Of a stretch of DNA of 64,000 nt, positions 6,620 through 16,401 are shown one piece after another. Below the pieces are notes generated by a model. It saw only the letters and a program-made list of their open reading frames with translations, was not told the origin of the DNA and made no database searches. The stretch lies in assembly GCA_017983845.1 (NCBI GenBank), contig JAGOAO010000007.1:1-64000 (forward strand). The letters are read 5' to 3'. The stretch comes from Sediminibacterium sp. GTDB taxonomy: Bacteria; Bacteroidota; Bacteroidia; Chitinophagales; Chitinophagaceae. Within the stretch, counting starts at the first letter, position 1. Each line of letters begins with the position of its first letter. The translations under genes and the position numbers were made by a program.

Positions 6620-8650
6620 TTAATCTGGCTTCTTACCATCCAAGAAAGAATTGATGGTAGAGATTTGTGTTTGGTTGTTCTCATCTTGCTCTACTGTATA
6701 CTTACTATAGTAGTTTTCTACCGAAGCCATGGTATTGCCAAACAAGTCCAGGTTTCTTCTAACATAGGCAGGGACTGCATCAAATTCAGTACCAGGGTCT
6801 GCACCATTGTTAATATTGAAAGATAAATTTCTTAATTTTTGAATACGCTCAGCCACTTTACGTCTTTGCTCTTCTGAATTGTCCATAGAGATATCAAAGC
6901 TTGAATGCTGTGGTCTGTTTTGTTGCTCACCAAGTGATTCTTCACGCATCACCAATTGCATTGTAGGCTCTTCTTCCACCGCCATTTCTACATTCCTAAA
7001 TGAAGTCTCTACAACTGCTTCCACTACTGGGGATTCAATCGCTTCAACTGATTCAAAAGCTGCTTCTGCTTCAATTTCATTCGCCTCTGTCATTTCAAAA
7101 GCTGGCGCTTCAGAACTTTCCTGAGCTTCTTCATCTTGACTAGCATAAATATTCACCGGCTTGTTTAAAACGAATTCAGGTTTGAAATTGTTTTCTTCTG
7201 GTGCTTCCATATTTAGTTCAAATACTTCGGTAGCTTCTACTTCAAACATGTCCACTTCAGCAACGAAAGCTGGCTCAGCTTCATCATCGAAAGCTGGCTG
7301 GGCTTCTCCATCGAAAGCTGGCTGGGCTTCTCCATCGAAAGCTGGCGCTTTCTCTTCTTCTACGAAACTAGATGCTTCATACATTTCGGCAGGTTCATCA
7401 AAATCTGGCGCAGACACATATACATTGCTCATTTCTGGCATTGTAAACTCTTGCATTGTAGGTGCCAATTCGTCTACTTCATCTAACTCAACTATTTCTT
7501 CAATCATTTGCTCCACTTCTAATTCAGCTACTGGCTCCTCTATCGTTACAGTTGCTTCAGGCGCTGCTGATGGTGCAGCTGCAATGGGTTCGATTGATGC
7601 TACTTGCTCTGATTGTAAAGTCATTACAATTTTTTCTTCCACAGGCGCTTCTACTTCTTTTTCTGCTTCTTTCTTAAATGGATCCTTATGTTCAAATCCA
7701 GTAGCGATTAATGTGATGCCTAATTTATCGCCCAATGTTTCATCATAACCCATACCCATGATCACATCACTATGCTCACCGGTACGTGCACGTAAAATAG
7801 TATTGATGGTTTCTAACTCATCCATGCTACATTCGTAATCACCCTCTGCACTATTGATATTTAATAAAATCCATTTTGCGCCTTTAATGTCATTGTCATT
7901 CAACAATGGTGAATTCAAAGCTTCTTCGATGGCTCTTTCTGCTCTATTTTCTCCAGCTACTTCTGCCTTACCTAAAATAGCTACACCCCCATTTTTCATT
8001 ACGGTACAAACATCCGCAAAGTCAACAATAATATGACCACGGCTATTGATCACGTCTGTGATACATTTAGCTGCAGTAGCCAATACATTATCCGCTTTAG
8101 TGAATGCTTCTTTCATTTTCAAATTACCATATTGCATGCGTAATTTGTCATTTGAAATCACCAATAAAGTGTCTACATAAGGCTTCAATTCATTGATACC
8201 CGCTTCTGCTTGCTTTTGACGACGAGGTCCTTCAAAACCAAACGGAGTAGTCACAATACCTACAGTTAAAATGCCTAAATCCTTGCAAATTTTTGCAATA
8301 ATTGGCGCACCACCAGTACCTGTTCCACCACCCATTCCCACCGTGATGAATGCCATTTTGGTATTGACTTCTAAAATTCTTTTGATCTCTTCCAAAGATT
8401 CTTCTGTTGCCAATTTACCCACAGAAGGGTCCGCACCTGCTCCCAAACCTTGGGTTAAATGTGGTCCTAATTGGATTTTATTGGGAACAAGGCTTTGTTC
8501 TATAGCTTTAGAATCAGTGTTGCATATGATAAAATCTACCCCTTCAATATCTTGTTGGAACATGAAGTTAACGGCATTGCTTCCGCCGCCGCCAACACCA
8601 AGAACTTTGATGATGGATGATTTTTGCTTGGGTAAGTCAAATTGAATCAT
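6620..8650 (-). CDS. ftsZ: Cell division GTPase FtsZ with a very long acidic C-terminal region
   Basis: FtsZ is the tubulin-like GTPase that forms the division ring. Residues 1-320 are the globular core: GVGGGGSNAVN at 18-28, the GTP-binding G-box GMGGGTGTGG at 105-114, and the T7-loop aspartates D210 and D213 in IVDFADV. The family is usually 380-500 residues, but this one has 676. The remainder is an acidic, Pro/Ala-rich linker with a short repeat PAFDGEAQ starting at 436, 444, 452 and 460 (encoded by 24-bp DNA repeats). A conserved tail-like peptide VPAYVRRN stands at 626-633, corresponding to the FtsA-binding IPAFxRR peptide, but it is followed by 43 more residues rather than ending the protein. 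ftsZ is the last gene of the dcw operon, 105 bp after ftsA. Confidence 0.97.
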   Translation of the reverse strand: MIQFDLPKQKSSIIKVLGVGGGGSNAVNFMFQQDIEGVDFIICNTDSKAIEQSLVPNKIQLGPHLTQGLGAGADPSVGKLATEESLEEIKRILEVNTKMAFITVGMGGGTGTGGAPIIAKICKDLGILTVGIVTTPFGFEGPRRQKQAEAGINELKPYVDTLLVISNDKLRMQYGNLKMKEAFTKADNVLATAAKCITDVINSRGHIIVDFADVCTVMKNGGVAILGKAEVAGENRAERAIEEALNSPLLNDNDIKGAKWILLNINSAEGDYECSMDELETINTILRARTGEHSDVIMGMGYDETLGDKLGITLIATGFEHKDPFKKEAEKEVEAPVEEKIVMTLQSEQVASIEPIAAAPSAAPEATVTIEEPVAELEVEQMIEEIVELDEVDELAPTMQEFTMPEMSNVYVSAPDFDEPAEMYEASSFVEEEKAPAFDGEAQPAFDGEAQPAFDDEAEPAFVAEVDMFEVEATEVFELNMEAPEENNFKPEFVLNKPVNIYASQDEEAQESSEAPAFEMTEANEIEAEAAFESVEAIESPVVEAVVETSFRNVEMAVEEEPTMQLVMREESLGEQQNRPQHSSFDISMDNSEEQRRKVAERIQKLRNLSFNINNGADPGTEFDAVPAYVRRNLDLFGNTMASVENYYSKYTVEQDENNQTQISTINSFLDGKKPD
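7264..7347 (-). repeat. 24-bp coding repeat within ftsZ
   Basis: The string CGAAAGCTGGC recurs every 24 bp, and the two central units are identical. In protein it encodes the 8-residue repeat PAFDGEAQ in the acidic linker of FtsZ. Such in-frame repeats can change copy number without disrupting the gene. Confidence 0.75.
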
Positions 8651-8755
8651 TCGAATTTGTTTTTATAGTTAGGTTAGGTTAGTTGTAATTGGATCTAAAT
8701 TACTTGATTTCAATCGATTATATTCTACAAGTTATAAACGATATGTGGGTAATTT

Positions 8756-10156
8756 TTATCCCAAAGGTTTGTCTTCATCTTCATTGAAAATCTCGATCAA
8801 ATTGTTCTTGAAACGATCCCAGAACTTACTCTTTCTTTTTTCAATTTGCTCTTCAGAAACAGTTGTTGCAGTTGGCTGCGGCATGCTTCTTTGAGTCGTT
8901 TGTGGATGATTCGCAACAGCTGCATTTACAGTCAATGCCTTTGGCACTTCTACTTTTTTATACGTCTCTGTAAATACTTTATAATTTTGCTCGTAATCAT
9001 TGTATCCTTTCAAAATCAAACCAATACAAGTTGAATACATTGGCTTCTTTAATTCATCGATATGGTTAGGTGCTAAATGCTCATTTGGCAAACCAATTCT
9101 TGCATTTAAACCTGTGATATATTCAGTCAATTGAATCAAATGCTTTAATTGAGAACCGCCACCAGTCAAGATCACACCACCGTTTAACATACGACTATCC
9201 AACCCAACTTGCTTTAAATGATAAGTCACAAAATCTAGGATTTCGCTCATTCTTGCTTGGATAATTGCAGCTAAATTCTTTACGCTAATTTCTTTAGCTG
9301 GCATGCCTTTTAAACCAGGGATAGTCACGTAAGCATTTGCTTTAGCTTCATCAGAAAGTGCACTTCCAAACTGCACTTTCATTGCTTCTGCTTGGCTTTT
9401 CAATACACCCAATCCCATTCTGATATCATTGGTGATATTTTCTCCACCAAAAGGAATCACTGCAGTATGTTTTAAGATACCATCATAGAACACAGCAAGG
9501 TCACTTGTACCACCACCGATATCTAAAATAGCCACACCCGCTTCCATATCGATATCACTCATTACCGCACTAGCAGATGCCAATGGTTGTAATACTAAAT
9601 CTTTGGTAATCAACCCGCTTCTCTCCACCGAGCGATTGATATTGCGAATTGCATTTCTGTCTCCAGTGATGATGTGGAAATTGGCGCCAACTTTAACACC
9701 ATTCACACCCACTGGATCCTTAATATTTTGGTTATTGTCTACATGAAATTCTTGAGGAATCACATCAATGATCTGATCACCTGCAGGAATAAATGTTTTT
9801 CTTTGATTGTTGATCAACTGCTCGATCTCCCATGCTTGAATCTCGTTTTCAGCATCCTGTCTTACTTGATCTCCTCTAGTTTGTAAACTTTTGATATGGT
9901 GACCCGCAATGCCCACATATACTTCGTGGATTTCTAAATCCGGGTTGCTTAAATGACAATTTTGCAAAGCTTGTTGAATCGCTTTGATTGTTTGATCAAT
10001 GTTTAATACTTGACCATGTTGCACTCCATTGCTATTCGCACGACCAAATCCCAGGATTTCTAATTTCCCAAATTCATTCTTTCTTCCGGCAATCGCTGCA
10101 ATTTTTGTTGTACCAATGTCAAGACCCACAATGATGGGAGAATCGTTCTGACTCAT
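8756..10156 (-). CDS. ftsA: Cell division protein FtsA
   Basis: The 466-residue actin-like ATPase starts PIIVGLDIGTTKIAAIAGR (phosphate-1 motif). It contains the SHS2/1C-domain region, the phosphate-2 motif AILDIGGGTSDLAVF near 211-225 and the adenosine motif GVILTGGGSQL. FtsA anchors FtsZ to the membrane and recruits later divisome proteins. The C-terminal end (KFWDRFKNNLIEIFNED) forms an amphipathic helix of the kind used for membrane binding, although a short acidic stretch follows it. The gene is 18 bp downstream of ftsQ and 105 bp before ftsZ in the dcw operon, the usual order ftsQ-ftsA-ftsZ. Confidence 0.97.
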   Translation of the reverse strand: MSQNDSPIIVGLDIGTTKIAAIAGRKNEFGKLEILGFGRANSNGVQHGQVLNIDQTIKAIQQALQNCHLSNPDLEIHEVYVGIAGHHIKSLQTRGDQVRQDAENEIQAWEIEQLINNQRKTFIPAGDQIIDVIPQEFHVDNNQNIKDPVGVNGVKVGANFHIITGDRNAIRNINRSVERSGLITKDLVLQPLASASAVMSDIDMEAGVAILDIGGGTSDLAVFYDGILKHTAVIPFGGENITNDIRMGLGVLKSQAEAMKVQFGSALSDEAKANAYVTIPGLKGMPAKEISVKNLAAIIQARMSEILDFVTYHLKQVGLDSRMLNGGVILTGGGSQLKHLIQLTEYITGLNARIGLPNEHLAPNHIDELKKPMYSTCIGLILKGYNDYEQNYKVFTETYKKVEVPKALTVNAAVANHPQTTQRSMPQPTATTVSEEQIEKRKSKFWDRFKNNLIEIFNEDEDKPLG

Positions 10157-10174
10157 TTTTATAGGTTTTAGTTG

Positions 10175-11266
10175 TTAGTTGTTCGTAGTTGGAGACTTCG
10201 ACTTCTTAGGCATTAAAGCCTTCGCAGTCTTATTCTTTTTATTTAACGAATTATTTTTAGGTTTATTGTTCAATTTTGGCTTTGATTTGACTGCTTTTAC
10301 TTGAACTTTTGACTTTGTCTTTACAGGTGACTGTTTCACCTTTGCTACTTTAGCAGGGATAACTTTAGCAATTGGCGCAGCAACTACAACTGCTGGAATT
10401 ACTTTTACTGCACTATCTACTTTTTTGACAGCAGTTGGCATCAACATTGTGGAATCGCCAGTGGGCCAAATGAAGTTGCCCGTAAATTCAATGGGCTGTA
10501 ATCCTTTTTTCAATGCAACTACCTGATGGTCGAATCGACAATCAATGACCTGATAAGCATTGATACCAGAGCCCACCCAAACGTTTTTATAGAAAGTAAA
10601 CAAGCGGTTTAATTTATCTTCTAGCTGATCCACCGTTCCCAATAACACTACATGGTCTCCAAGTGTGGGCACCATTTGAAAAGTTCCATTAGGTTCTATA
10701 TTCACTTGCGCCACTTGCGCCATGAAAAAACTATCCTTCTTGATTGTCTTTGCAAATAATAAAACATCTTTTAACAATGCACTATCTGGCCTTGATAGCT
10801 TTGCTTGGTCTGTTGGGAATCCAGTAAACACAGGCAAATTCAATACTGTCAATTGTTTCAAAGGAAGTCTCCATCCCTCGTTATCAATATAAAAGGAAGC
10901 CCCATTTGCTGTAAAGACTCTTGCAATTGGAATTCTTTGTTCAATCTTAGCCTCTAATACCAATTTATTATCAATAAAAAACTCTGCATTTTTTACCCAT
11001 TCGGTTTTTTCAATAAAGCGCTCCAACTGGGTCAAATTCACTTTTTCTATTGGTATGCCGACATTGACTCCCTGATCATTGAGTATCGCACGAATTGAAA
11101 TTTCATCCATAAACAAAGCCTGAGCACTTTCGCCCACTAATTCAACTTGAATGTCTGTCAATTTCTTTTCACTCTTTGCTTTCCATGACACTACAAAAAG
11201 CACAATCAGTGCAGTCGCAGCGATGCTCCACAAAACCCTAATTACTATTTTTTGCCATTGCTTCAT
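10175..11266 (-). CDS. ftsQ: Cell division protein FtsQ with a basic C-terminal tail
   Basis: The 363-residue protein has a short cytoplasmic N-terminus, one transmembrane helix (about 8-28) and a periplasmic POTRA-like region (about 36-110: ISIRAILNDQGVNVG, then EWVKNAEFF). The FtsQ core domain ends near 270. FtsQ links early and late divisome proteins. Residues 281-363 form a tail very rich in Lys, Pro, Ala and Asn (for example KTKSKVQVKAVKSKPK). It would lie in the periplasm and is not part of the conserved fold. The gene sits 3 bp after murC and 18 bp before ftsA, and this position supports the identification as much as the weakly conserved sequence does. Confidence 0.9.
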   Translation of the reverse strand: MKQWQKIVIRVLWSIAATALIVLFVVSWKAKSEKKLTDIQVELVGESAQALFMDEISIRAILNDQGVNVGIPIEKVNLTQLERFIEKTEWVKNAEFFIDNKLVLEAKIEQRIPIARVFTANGASFYIDNEGWRLPLKQLTVLNLPVFTGFPTDQAKLSRPDSALLKDVLLFAKTIKKDSFFMAQVAQVNIEPNGTFQMVPTLGDHVVLLGTVDQLEDKLNRLFTFYKNVWVGSGINAYQVIDCRFDHQVVALKKGLQPIEFTGNFIWPTGDSTMLMPTAVKKVDSAVKVIPAVVVAAPIAKVIPAKVAKVKQSPVKTKSKVQVKAVKSKPKLNNKPKNNSLNKKNKTAKALMPKKSKSPTTNN

Positions 11267-11269
11267 GTA

Positions 11270-12628
11270 CTAGTTTGTAAGGCGTTCTTGAATTTGATTG
11301 ATACAAACATCTATATCCCCGGCTCCTGCCATCACGATCAACTTATCCCCTGTAGAAGCTGCCCATGCCATCAGTTGTTCTTTGGACATGACTTGCTTCT
11401 TCTCCAATTTCATCTCAGCCAATAACATTTCACTAGTTACTCCAGGAATTGGCAATTCTCTTGCAGGATAAATCGGCAACAAAATCACTTCATCTGCCAG
11501 ATCCAATGTGGCAGAAAAACCAGCTGCCTGATCCTGGGTTCTACTATATAAATGTGGCTGGAATACAAGCACCATTTTTTCGTTTGGATAAATACTTCGC
11601 ACACCACTTATCAGTGCACTTAACTCTTCTGGGTGATGCGCATAATCATCTATCAATACTTTATTCGCCGTCTTCACTTTATATTCAAATCGACGCTTTA
11701 CACCTTTAAACGCAGCCACTGCGGCAATAATTTTTTCATCCTCGATACCCAAATTCAATGCTATAGCAATAGCAGCAGTTGCATTCTCTACATTATGCAA
11801 TCCACCCATATTCAGTACCACATTTTTCAAAACTCCTGCAGGATGTACTAAATCAAAAACATAAGAACCATCCACCACTTTTAAATCGCTTGTATGATAC
11901 GCAGCTTGCACTTGATTGTAACCATAAGTAGCAATTGTTTTATTCGCTGCACTTGTATCTACTGTAGTGCCTAATTTTTGAATCAAGACCCCTCCTGGTT
12001 TGATTTTATCTGCATATTGTCCAAAAGCTTTAAGCACTTCTTCTGCAGTGCCGTAAATATCCAAATGATCTGGATCAACTGCTGTGATGACTGCAATATT
12101 GGGTGATAATTTTAAAAAGCTTCTATCGTATTCATCTGCTTCTACCACTACTACATTTCTTTCATCACTCCAGAAATTAGTATCATAATTGGAAGCAATA
12201 CCTCCTAAAAATGCATTACATCCATAACCCGTATGCCTTAAGATATGGGCTGTCATAGAGGTGGTAGTTGTTTTACCATGTGTACCTGCAATACCAATTG
12301 TGAAAGCATTTTCTGTCACCCATTGCAATACATCACTACGTTTCACCACCAAGTATCCATTGTCTCTATAGTAATTCAATTCTTGATGATCTACTGGAAT
12401 AGCTGGTGTGTATACAATTACAGTAGCGTCTTTATCCATTTGATTCAGGTCGTCTTCAAAATGGATTTGAATGCCTTCGGCTTTTAAACTATCCGTTAAA
12501 GCAGTTGGTGTTTTATCGTAACCCGATACGAATACACCTTGTGTATTAAAATACCTAGCCAATGCACTCATGCCAATCCCTCCAATGCCAATAAAATAAA
12601 TTCGTTTTAAATCTGTAAGTGGATTCAT
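11270..12628 (-). CDS. murC: UDP-N-acetylmuramate--L-alanine ligase
   Basis: MurC adds L-alanine to UDP-MurNAc, the first peptide step of peptidoglycan synthesis. From ATG 12628 the product is 452 residues, beginning MNPLTDLKRIYFIGIGGIG with the nucleotide-binding loop of the first domain. The ATP-binding motif GIAGTHGKTTTTSM follows near 110-125, and the Mur-ligase signature HHPEE is near 330. The open frame extends 25 codons upstream into murG, but those residues are basic and unlike the family, so I use the internal ATG, which starts 10 bp after the murG stop. murC lies between murG and ftsQ in the dcw operon. Confidence 0.95.
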   Translation of the reverse strand: MNPLTDLKRIYFIGIGGIGMSALARYFNTQGVFVSGYDKTPTALTDSLKAEGIQIHFEDDLNQMDKDATVIVYTPAIPVDHQELNYYRDNGYLVVKRSDVLQWVTENAFTIGIAGTHGKTTTTSMTAHILRHTGYGCNAFLGGIASNYDTNFWSDERNVVVVEADEYDRSFLKLSPNIAVITAVDPDHLDIYGTAEEVLKAFGQYADKIKPGGVLIQKLGTTVDTSAANKTIATYGYNQVQAAYHTSDLKVVDGSYVFDLVHPAGVLKNVVLNMGGLHNVENATAAIAIALNLGIEDEKIIAAVAAFKGVKRRFEYKVKTANKVLIDDYAHHPEELSALISGVRSIYPNEKMVLVFQPHLYSRTQDQAAGFSATLDLADEVILLPIYPARELPIPGVTSEMLLAEMKLEKKQVMSKEQLMAWAASTGDKLIVMAGAGDIDVCINQIQERLTN

Positions 12629-12638
12629 ATTTGCTTCG

Positions 12639-13754
12639 CTATTTAGGATCAATTTCTTGAATAATTTCTGCCGCAATGACTTCATCTGCATTTTTACATG
12701 CAAATGACTGGATCTTAGAAGCCATTTCGCTCAACTTATTTTTATTCGTAATTAGTTTTTCAATCATTGGCAACAAATGGGTTGTTACATTTTTATCTGC
12801 AATCATCTGAGCTGCATTTTCATCAACCAATACTTTTGCATTGAATGCCTGATGATCTTCTGCAGCTTGAGGATAGGGAACAAATATGCAAGCCTTACCC
12901 GTCATAGCAATTTCTGCAACAGCCATTGCGCCAGACCTACTCACCACCATGTCTGCAGCAGCATAAGCAGCAGGCATTTCATTGATGAAACTATTTACAT
13001 ATACGTTACCAAATAAACTTGCAGCTTCTTTGTAAACAGCCGCATTGGGCTTTCCTGTTTGCCAGATCAATTGCACTCCCATTTTTGCAAATTGGGCCAA
13101 ACTTTGCTGTATTGCTTTATTGATGGATGCCGCACCTAAACTCCCCCCAATAATCAATAGCGTAAATTGATTAGGCAATAACCCAAACTGTAATAATGCA
13201 GTTTCTTTTTCAATCTCAATATGGGCAATGTTTTGCCTCACTGGATTGCCCGTAATCAATATTTTATCTGTAGGAAAAAATTGCTCCATTCCTTTTGTAC
13301 CAGTAAATATTTTTGTTGCCTGCTTTCCTAGCCATTGGTTGGCCTTTCCAGCAAAAGCATTTGACTCATGAATAAAAGTGGGGATATTTTTTGATTGAGC
13401 GTACCTTAACACAGGGAAACTAGAATAACCTCCCACACCAAATACTGCATTGGGTTTAAATTGATTAAAGATAGTCCTGACTTGAATAAAACTTTTAATC
13501 AACTTAAAAGGCAAAGTTAAATTCTTCAAAATATTTTGCCTATTAAATCCTGCTATTGTTAACCCCACAATTTGATAACCAGCCTGTGGTACTTTTTCCA
13601 TTTCCATTTTACCATTAGCCCCAACAAATAAAATTGCAGCACTTGGTTGCATTTTTTGTATCGCCTGTGCAACAGCAATGGCAGGAAAGATATGTCCTCC
13701 TGTTCCACCACCTGCAATAATGATGCGCAATGTTGTATTTGCTTGACTAGGCAT
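12639..13754 (-). CDS. murG: UDP-GlcNAc:lipid I N-acetylglucosaminyltransferase MurG
   Basis: The 371-residue peripheral membrane enzyme makes lipid II from lipid I. It shows the N-terminal G-loop GGGTGGHIFPAIAVAQ (residues 15-30), a second glycine loop IIGGSLGA near 203 and the donor-sugar motif SRSGAMAVAEIAMTGKACIFVPYP. Length and motifs are standard for MurG. The start overlaps the end of ftsW by 8 bp, suggesting translational coupling. It is followed 10 bp later by murC. Confidence 0.96.
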   Translation of the reverse strand: MPSQANTTLRIIIAGGGTGGHIFPAIAVAQAIQKMQPSAAILFVGANGKMEMEKVPQAGYQIVGLTIAGFNRQNILKNLTLPFKLIKSFIQVRTIFNQFKPNAVFGVGGYSSFPVLRYAQSKNIPTFIHESNAFAGKANQWLGKQATKIFTGTKGMEQFFPTDKILITGNPVRQNIAHIEIEKETALLQFGLLPNQFTLLIIGGSLGAASINKAIQQSLAQFAKMGVQLIWQTGKPNAAVYKEAASLFGNVYVNSFINEMPAAYAAADMVVSRSGAMAVAEIAMTGKACIFVPYPQAAEDHQAFNAKVLVDENAAQMIADKNVTTHLLPMIEKLITNKNKLSEMASKIQSFACKNADEVIAAEIIQEIDPK

Positions 13755-15057
13755 TTACTGGTTCTATGTTTTCGTTAGGAATTTCTATTTCTGTTTCCAC
13801 AGGTGCTTTTCCCTCCATTTTTTCCACATTATTTGCCACACTCAATATCAACCCAATAGAGCAACATGTAAAAATAAATGAACTTCCGCCCATACTTAAC
13901 AAAGGCAATGTCACTCCCGTTACTGGAACAATCGCCACGTTTACCGCCATATTTGCAACTGCCTGAATAACCAATGTAAAACTCAATCCTAACGCTAAAA
14001 ATGCGCCAAATGCATAAGGGCATTTTCTAAATATTCGAATGCATCTAAATAAAAATACCAAATAAATAAAAATAATAAACGCACCACCCAATAGTCCGTA
14101 TTCTTCTATAATCACTGCGTAAATAAAGTCATTGTAAGCTTGTGGTAAAAAATTTCTTTGTCGACTATTACCTGGGCCCAAACCAACAAATACACCTCCA
14201 TTGGCAATGGCTATTTTTGCTTGTTGTACTTGATAAGGTTCTTCGCTATCTTTTGCATACATAAAATCCTGTACACGATTTACCCAAGTACCAAATCGAC
14301 CCCAGCTCTTTAAGGATTCTGCTACTACAGGCTTACTGCCATCAATCGTTCCCTCATTTGACTTATGCGTCGCAATGGCCACACTAATAATCACTACGAT
14401 TGGAATCAGCGCAATGCCAATCGTCAACAAAATATGTTTAAAGCTCACCCTGCCAATAAACAACAACAACAAAGAGGTGGCTCCTGTCAACAATGCATTC
14501 GATAAATTAGCCGGCATAATTAATCCGCAAATAAGAAACACGGGCAAAATAACAGGCAAAAAACCTTTTTTGAAATCTTTGATGACTTCTTGTTTCTTAC
14601 TTAACACTTTAGAAATGTACATGAACAATGCTAATTTCGCTACATCGCTACTTTGTATCGTAAGATTAATCACCGGTAATTTGATCCATCTACTTCCATC
14701 ATTGATTTTTGCTCCAAAGAATAATGTATAAATTAGCAAAGGCACAGAGAACATAAACAAAATGGTAGCTACTCTCGAGAAGACAGTATAGTTAACCCTA
14801 TGCAGAATAAACACTACAAGCAACCCTATTAAAGTAAAGGCAATTTGTTTAAAAAGATAAAAACTAGTGTCTCCACGTAGACTTTTATATGCCAATGAAC
14901 CTGTAGCACTGTATACTACCAAGATAGAAACCAACGACAATAATAATACCAATCCCCAAATATATTTATCTCCTCTTGTTCGTTGATCCAAATGCGCTCT
15001 CACCCCACCAATGGAGGGCATTTGAGAAAATAATTTATCTGTGGTTTCCTTAAGCAT
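13747..15057 (-). CDS. ftsW: Peptidoglycan glycosyltransferase FtsW (SEDS family)
   Basis: The 436-residue protein has about ten hydrophobic helices and a long extracytoplasmic loop (about residues 215-270). SEDS-family motifs are visible: NDGSRWIKL, QPSDVAKLAL-type (here QSSDVAKLALFMY), GLGPGNSRQRNFLPQAYNDFIYAVIIEE and GVTLPLLSMGGSS. FtsW polymerises lipid II at the septum together with the class B penicillin-binding protein FtsI, encoded four genes upstream. It overlaps murG by 8 bp and starts 2 bp after murD. Confidence 0.96.
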   Translation of the reverse strand: MLKETTDKLFSQMPSIGGVRAHLDQRTRGDKYIWGLVLLLSLVSILVVYSATGSLAYKSLRGDTSFYLFKQIAFTLIGLLVVFILHRVNYTVFSRVATILFMFSVPLLIYTLFFGAKINDGSRWIKLPVINLTIQSSDVAKLALFMYISKVLSKKQEVIKDFKKGFLPVILPVFLICGLIMPANLSNALLTGATSLLLLFIGRVSFKHILLTIGIALIPIVVIISVAIATHKSNEGTIDGSKPVVAESLKSWGRFGTWVNRVQDFMYAKDSEEPYQVQQAKIAIANGGVFVGLGPGNSRQRNFLPQAYNDFIYAVIIEEYGLLGGAFIIFIYLVFLFRCIRIFRKCPYAFGAFLALGLSFTLVIQAVANMAVNVAIVPVTGVTLPLLSMGGSSFIFTCCSIGLILSVANNVEKMEGKAPVETEIEIPNENIEPVNA

Positions 15058-15059
15058 GA

Positions 15060-16400
15060 TTATAATTCTTTAACGCTTTCTTTGAATTGACAACCTCTAT
15101 CTTCGTAGTTTTTGAATAAATCAAAACTTGCACAAGCAGGGCTTAATAAAACTACATCCCCTTTTTCTGCTAATTTAAAGGAAGCATTCACTGCTTGCTT
15201 TGCAGAAGCAACTTCTACAATTTGATCTACTTTATCTTTGAAAAATTCCATTAATTTGGAATTATCGGTACCCATGCAAATAATTGCTTTCACTTTTTCT
15301 TTTACTAGATCTGCCACTAATTCATAATCATTTCCTTTGTCTACCCCGCCCAAAATCAAGATAGTTGGCTTTTGCATACTCTCTAAAGCATACCATGTGC
15401 TATTTACATTCGTTGCCTTACTGTCATTGATAAAATCAACCCCTTTTACTGTCGCTACAAATTCCATTCTGTGTTCCAAACTATGGAAATTGCTAACTGC
15501 TTCGCGAATTTTCTCCTTTCTGATACCTAAAGTAGTTGCAGCAATGCTTGCAGCCATTGTGTTATAAGCATTATGCTTGCCTTTCAATGCAAAATCATAG
15601 ATGCTCATAGTCACTCTTTCTTCTTGGATTTTTAACATCATTTGGTCATTCTTGATGTAGGCGCCTTTTTTTAATTCTTGTTTCATAGAAAATGGTAGTA
15701 GGTTAGTAGGTGTAGTTAGTTGTTCTAATTGTTTTACGATGACTTCGTCATCTATGCAATAAATAAAGCAGTCCTTTTCGGTTTGATTTTCAATAATTCT
15801 AAGCTTGCTTTTAATATAATTTTCGAATTGATAGTTGTATCTGTCTAAATGATCTTCTGTGATGTTTAATAAGATGGCAATATCTGGTCGGAAACTTTGT
15901 ATATCATCTAATTGAAAAGAACTCACTTCAATCACATACAATGCCTTTGGATCTACCGCAACCTGTCTAGCAAATGAGAATCCAATATTGCCCACAATCG
16001 CCACATCCTGTTCTGCTACTTTGCATATATGAAATAATAGAGAAGTAGTGGTTGTTTTACCATTGCTACCAGTGATTGCAACAATCTTACTATCGCCTTT
16101 GTATCTGTATCCGAATTCAATTTCACTGATTACAGGAATACCCTTTGCACGAATTTGTTTTACCAACTCATTCTTTTCAGGAATACCAGGGCTTTTCATT
16201 ACCTCATCTGCTGTTAAAATTCTTTCAACATCATGAGATCCAGACTCAAAAGGGATTGCATTTGCTTCTAGCTCTGCTTTGAAAACAGGCTTGATCGCAC
16301 TAGCATCTGATACAAATACATCGTATCCTTTTTGCTTAGCAAGTAAAGCAGTGCCTACACCACTCTCTCCCGCACCTAATATGACAATCTTTGTAGACAA
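15060..16400 (-). CDS. murD: UDP-N-acetylmuramoyl-L-alanine--D-glutamate ligase
   Basis: The 446-residue cytosolic Mur ligase adds D-glutamate to UDP-MurNAc-L-Ala. It begins MSTKIVILGAGESGVGTALL (N-terminal nucleotide-binding domain). It contains the ATP-binding P-loop AITGSNGKTTTTSLLF near 110-125, the EVSSFQLD segment, the DHLDRY motif and the C-terminal LLSPACASFDLFKNYEDRG string that is typical of MurD. The gene is 1 bp after mraY and 2 bp before ftsW in the dcw operon. Confidence 0.96.
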   Translation of the reverse strand: MSTKIVILGAGESGVGTALLAKQKGYDVFVSDASAIKPVFKAELEANAIPFESGSHDVERILTADEVMKSPGIPEKNELVKQIRAKGIPVISEIEFGYRYKGDSKIVAITGSNGKTTTTSLLFHICKVAEQDVAIVGNIGFSFARQVAVDPKALYVIEVSSFQLDDIQSFRPDIAILLNITEDHLDRYNYQFENYIKSKLRIIENQTEKDCFIYCIDDEVIVKQLEQLTTPTNLLPFSMKQELKKGAYIKNDQMMLKIQEERVTMSIYDFALKGKHNAYNTMAASIAATTLGIRKEKIREAVSNFHSLEHRMEFVATVKGVDFINDSKATNVNSTWYALESMQKPTILILGGVDKGNDYELVADLVKEKVKAIICMGTDNSKLMEFFKDKVDQIVEVASAKQAVNASFKLAEKGDVVLLSPACASFDLFKNYEDRGCQFKESVKEL

Positions 16401-16401
16401 T

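Noticed and set aside
7161..7748. 195-codon plus-strand frame, Ser/Ala-rich
   Set aside because: It is the antisense of the biased repeat region of ftsZ.
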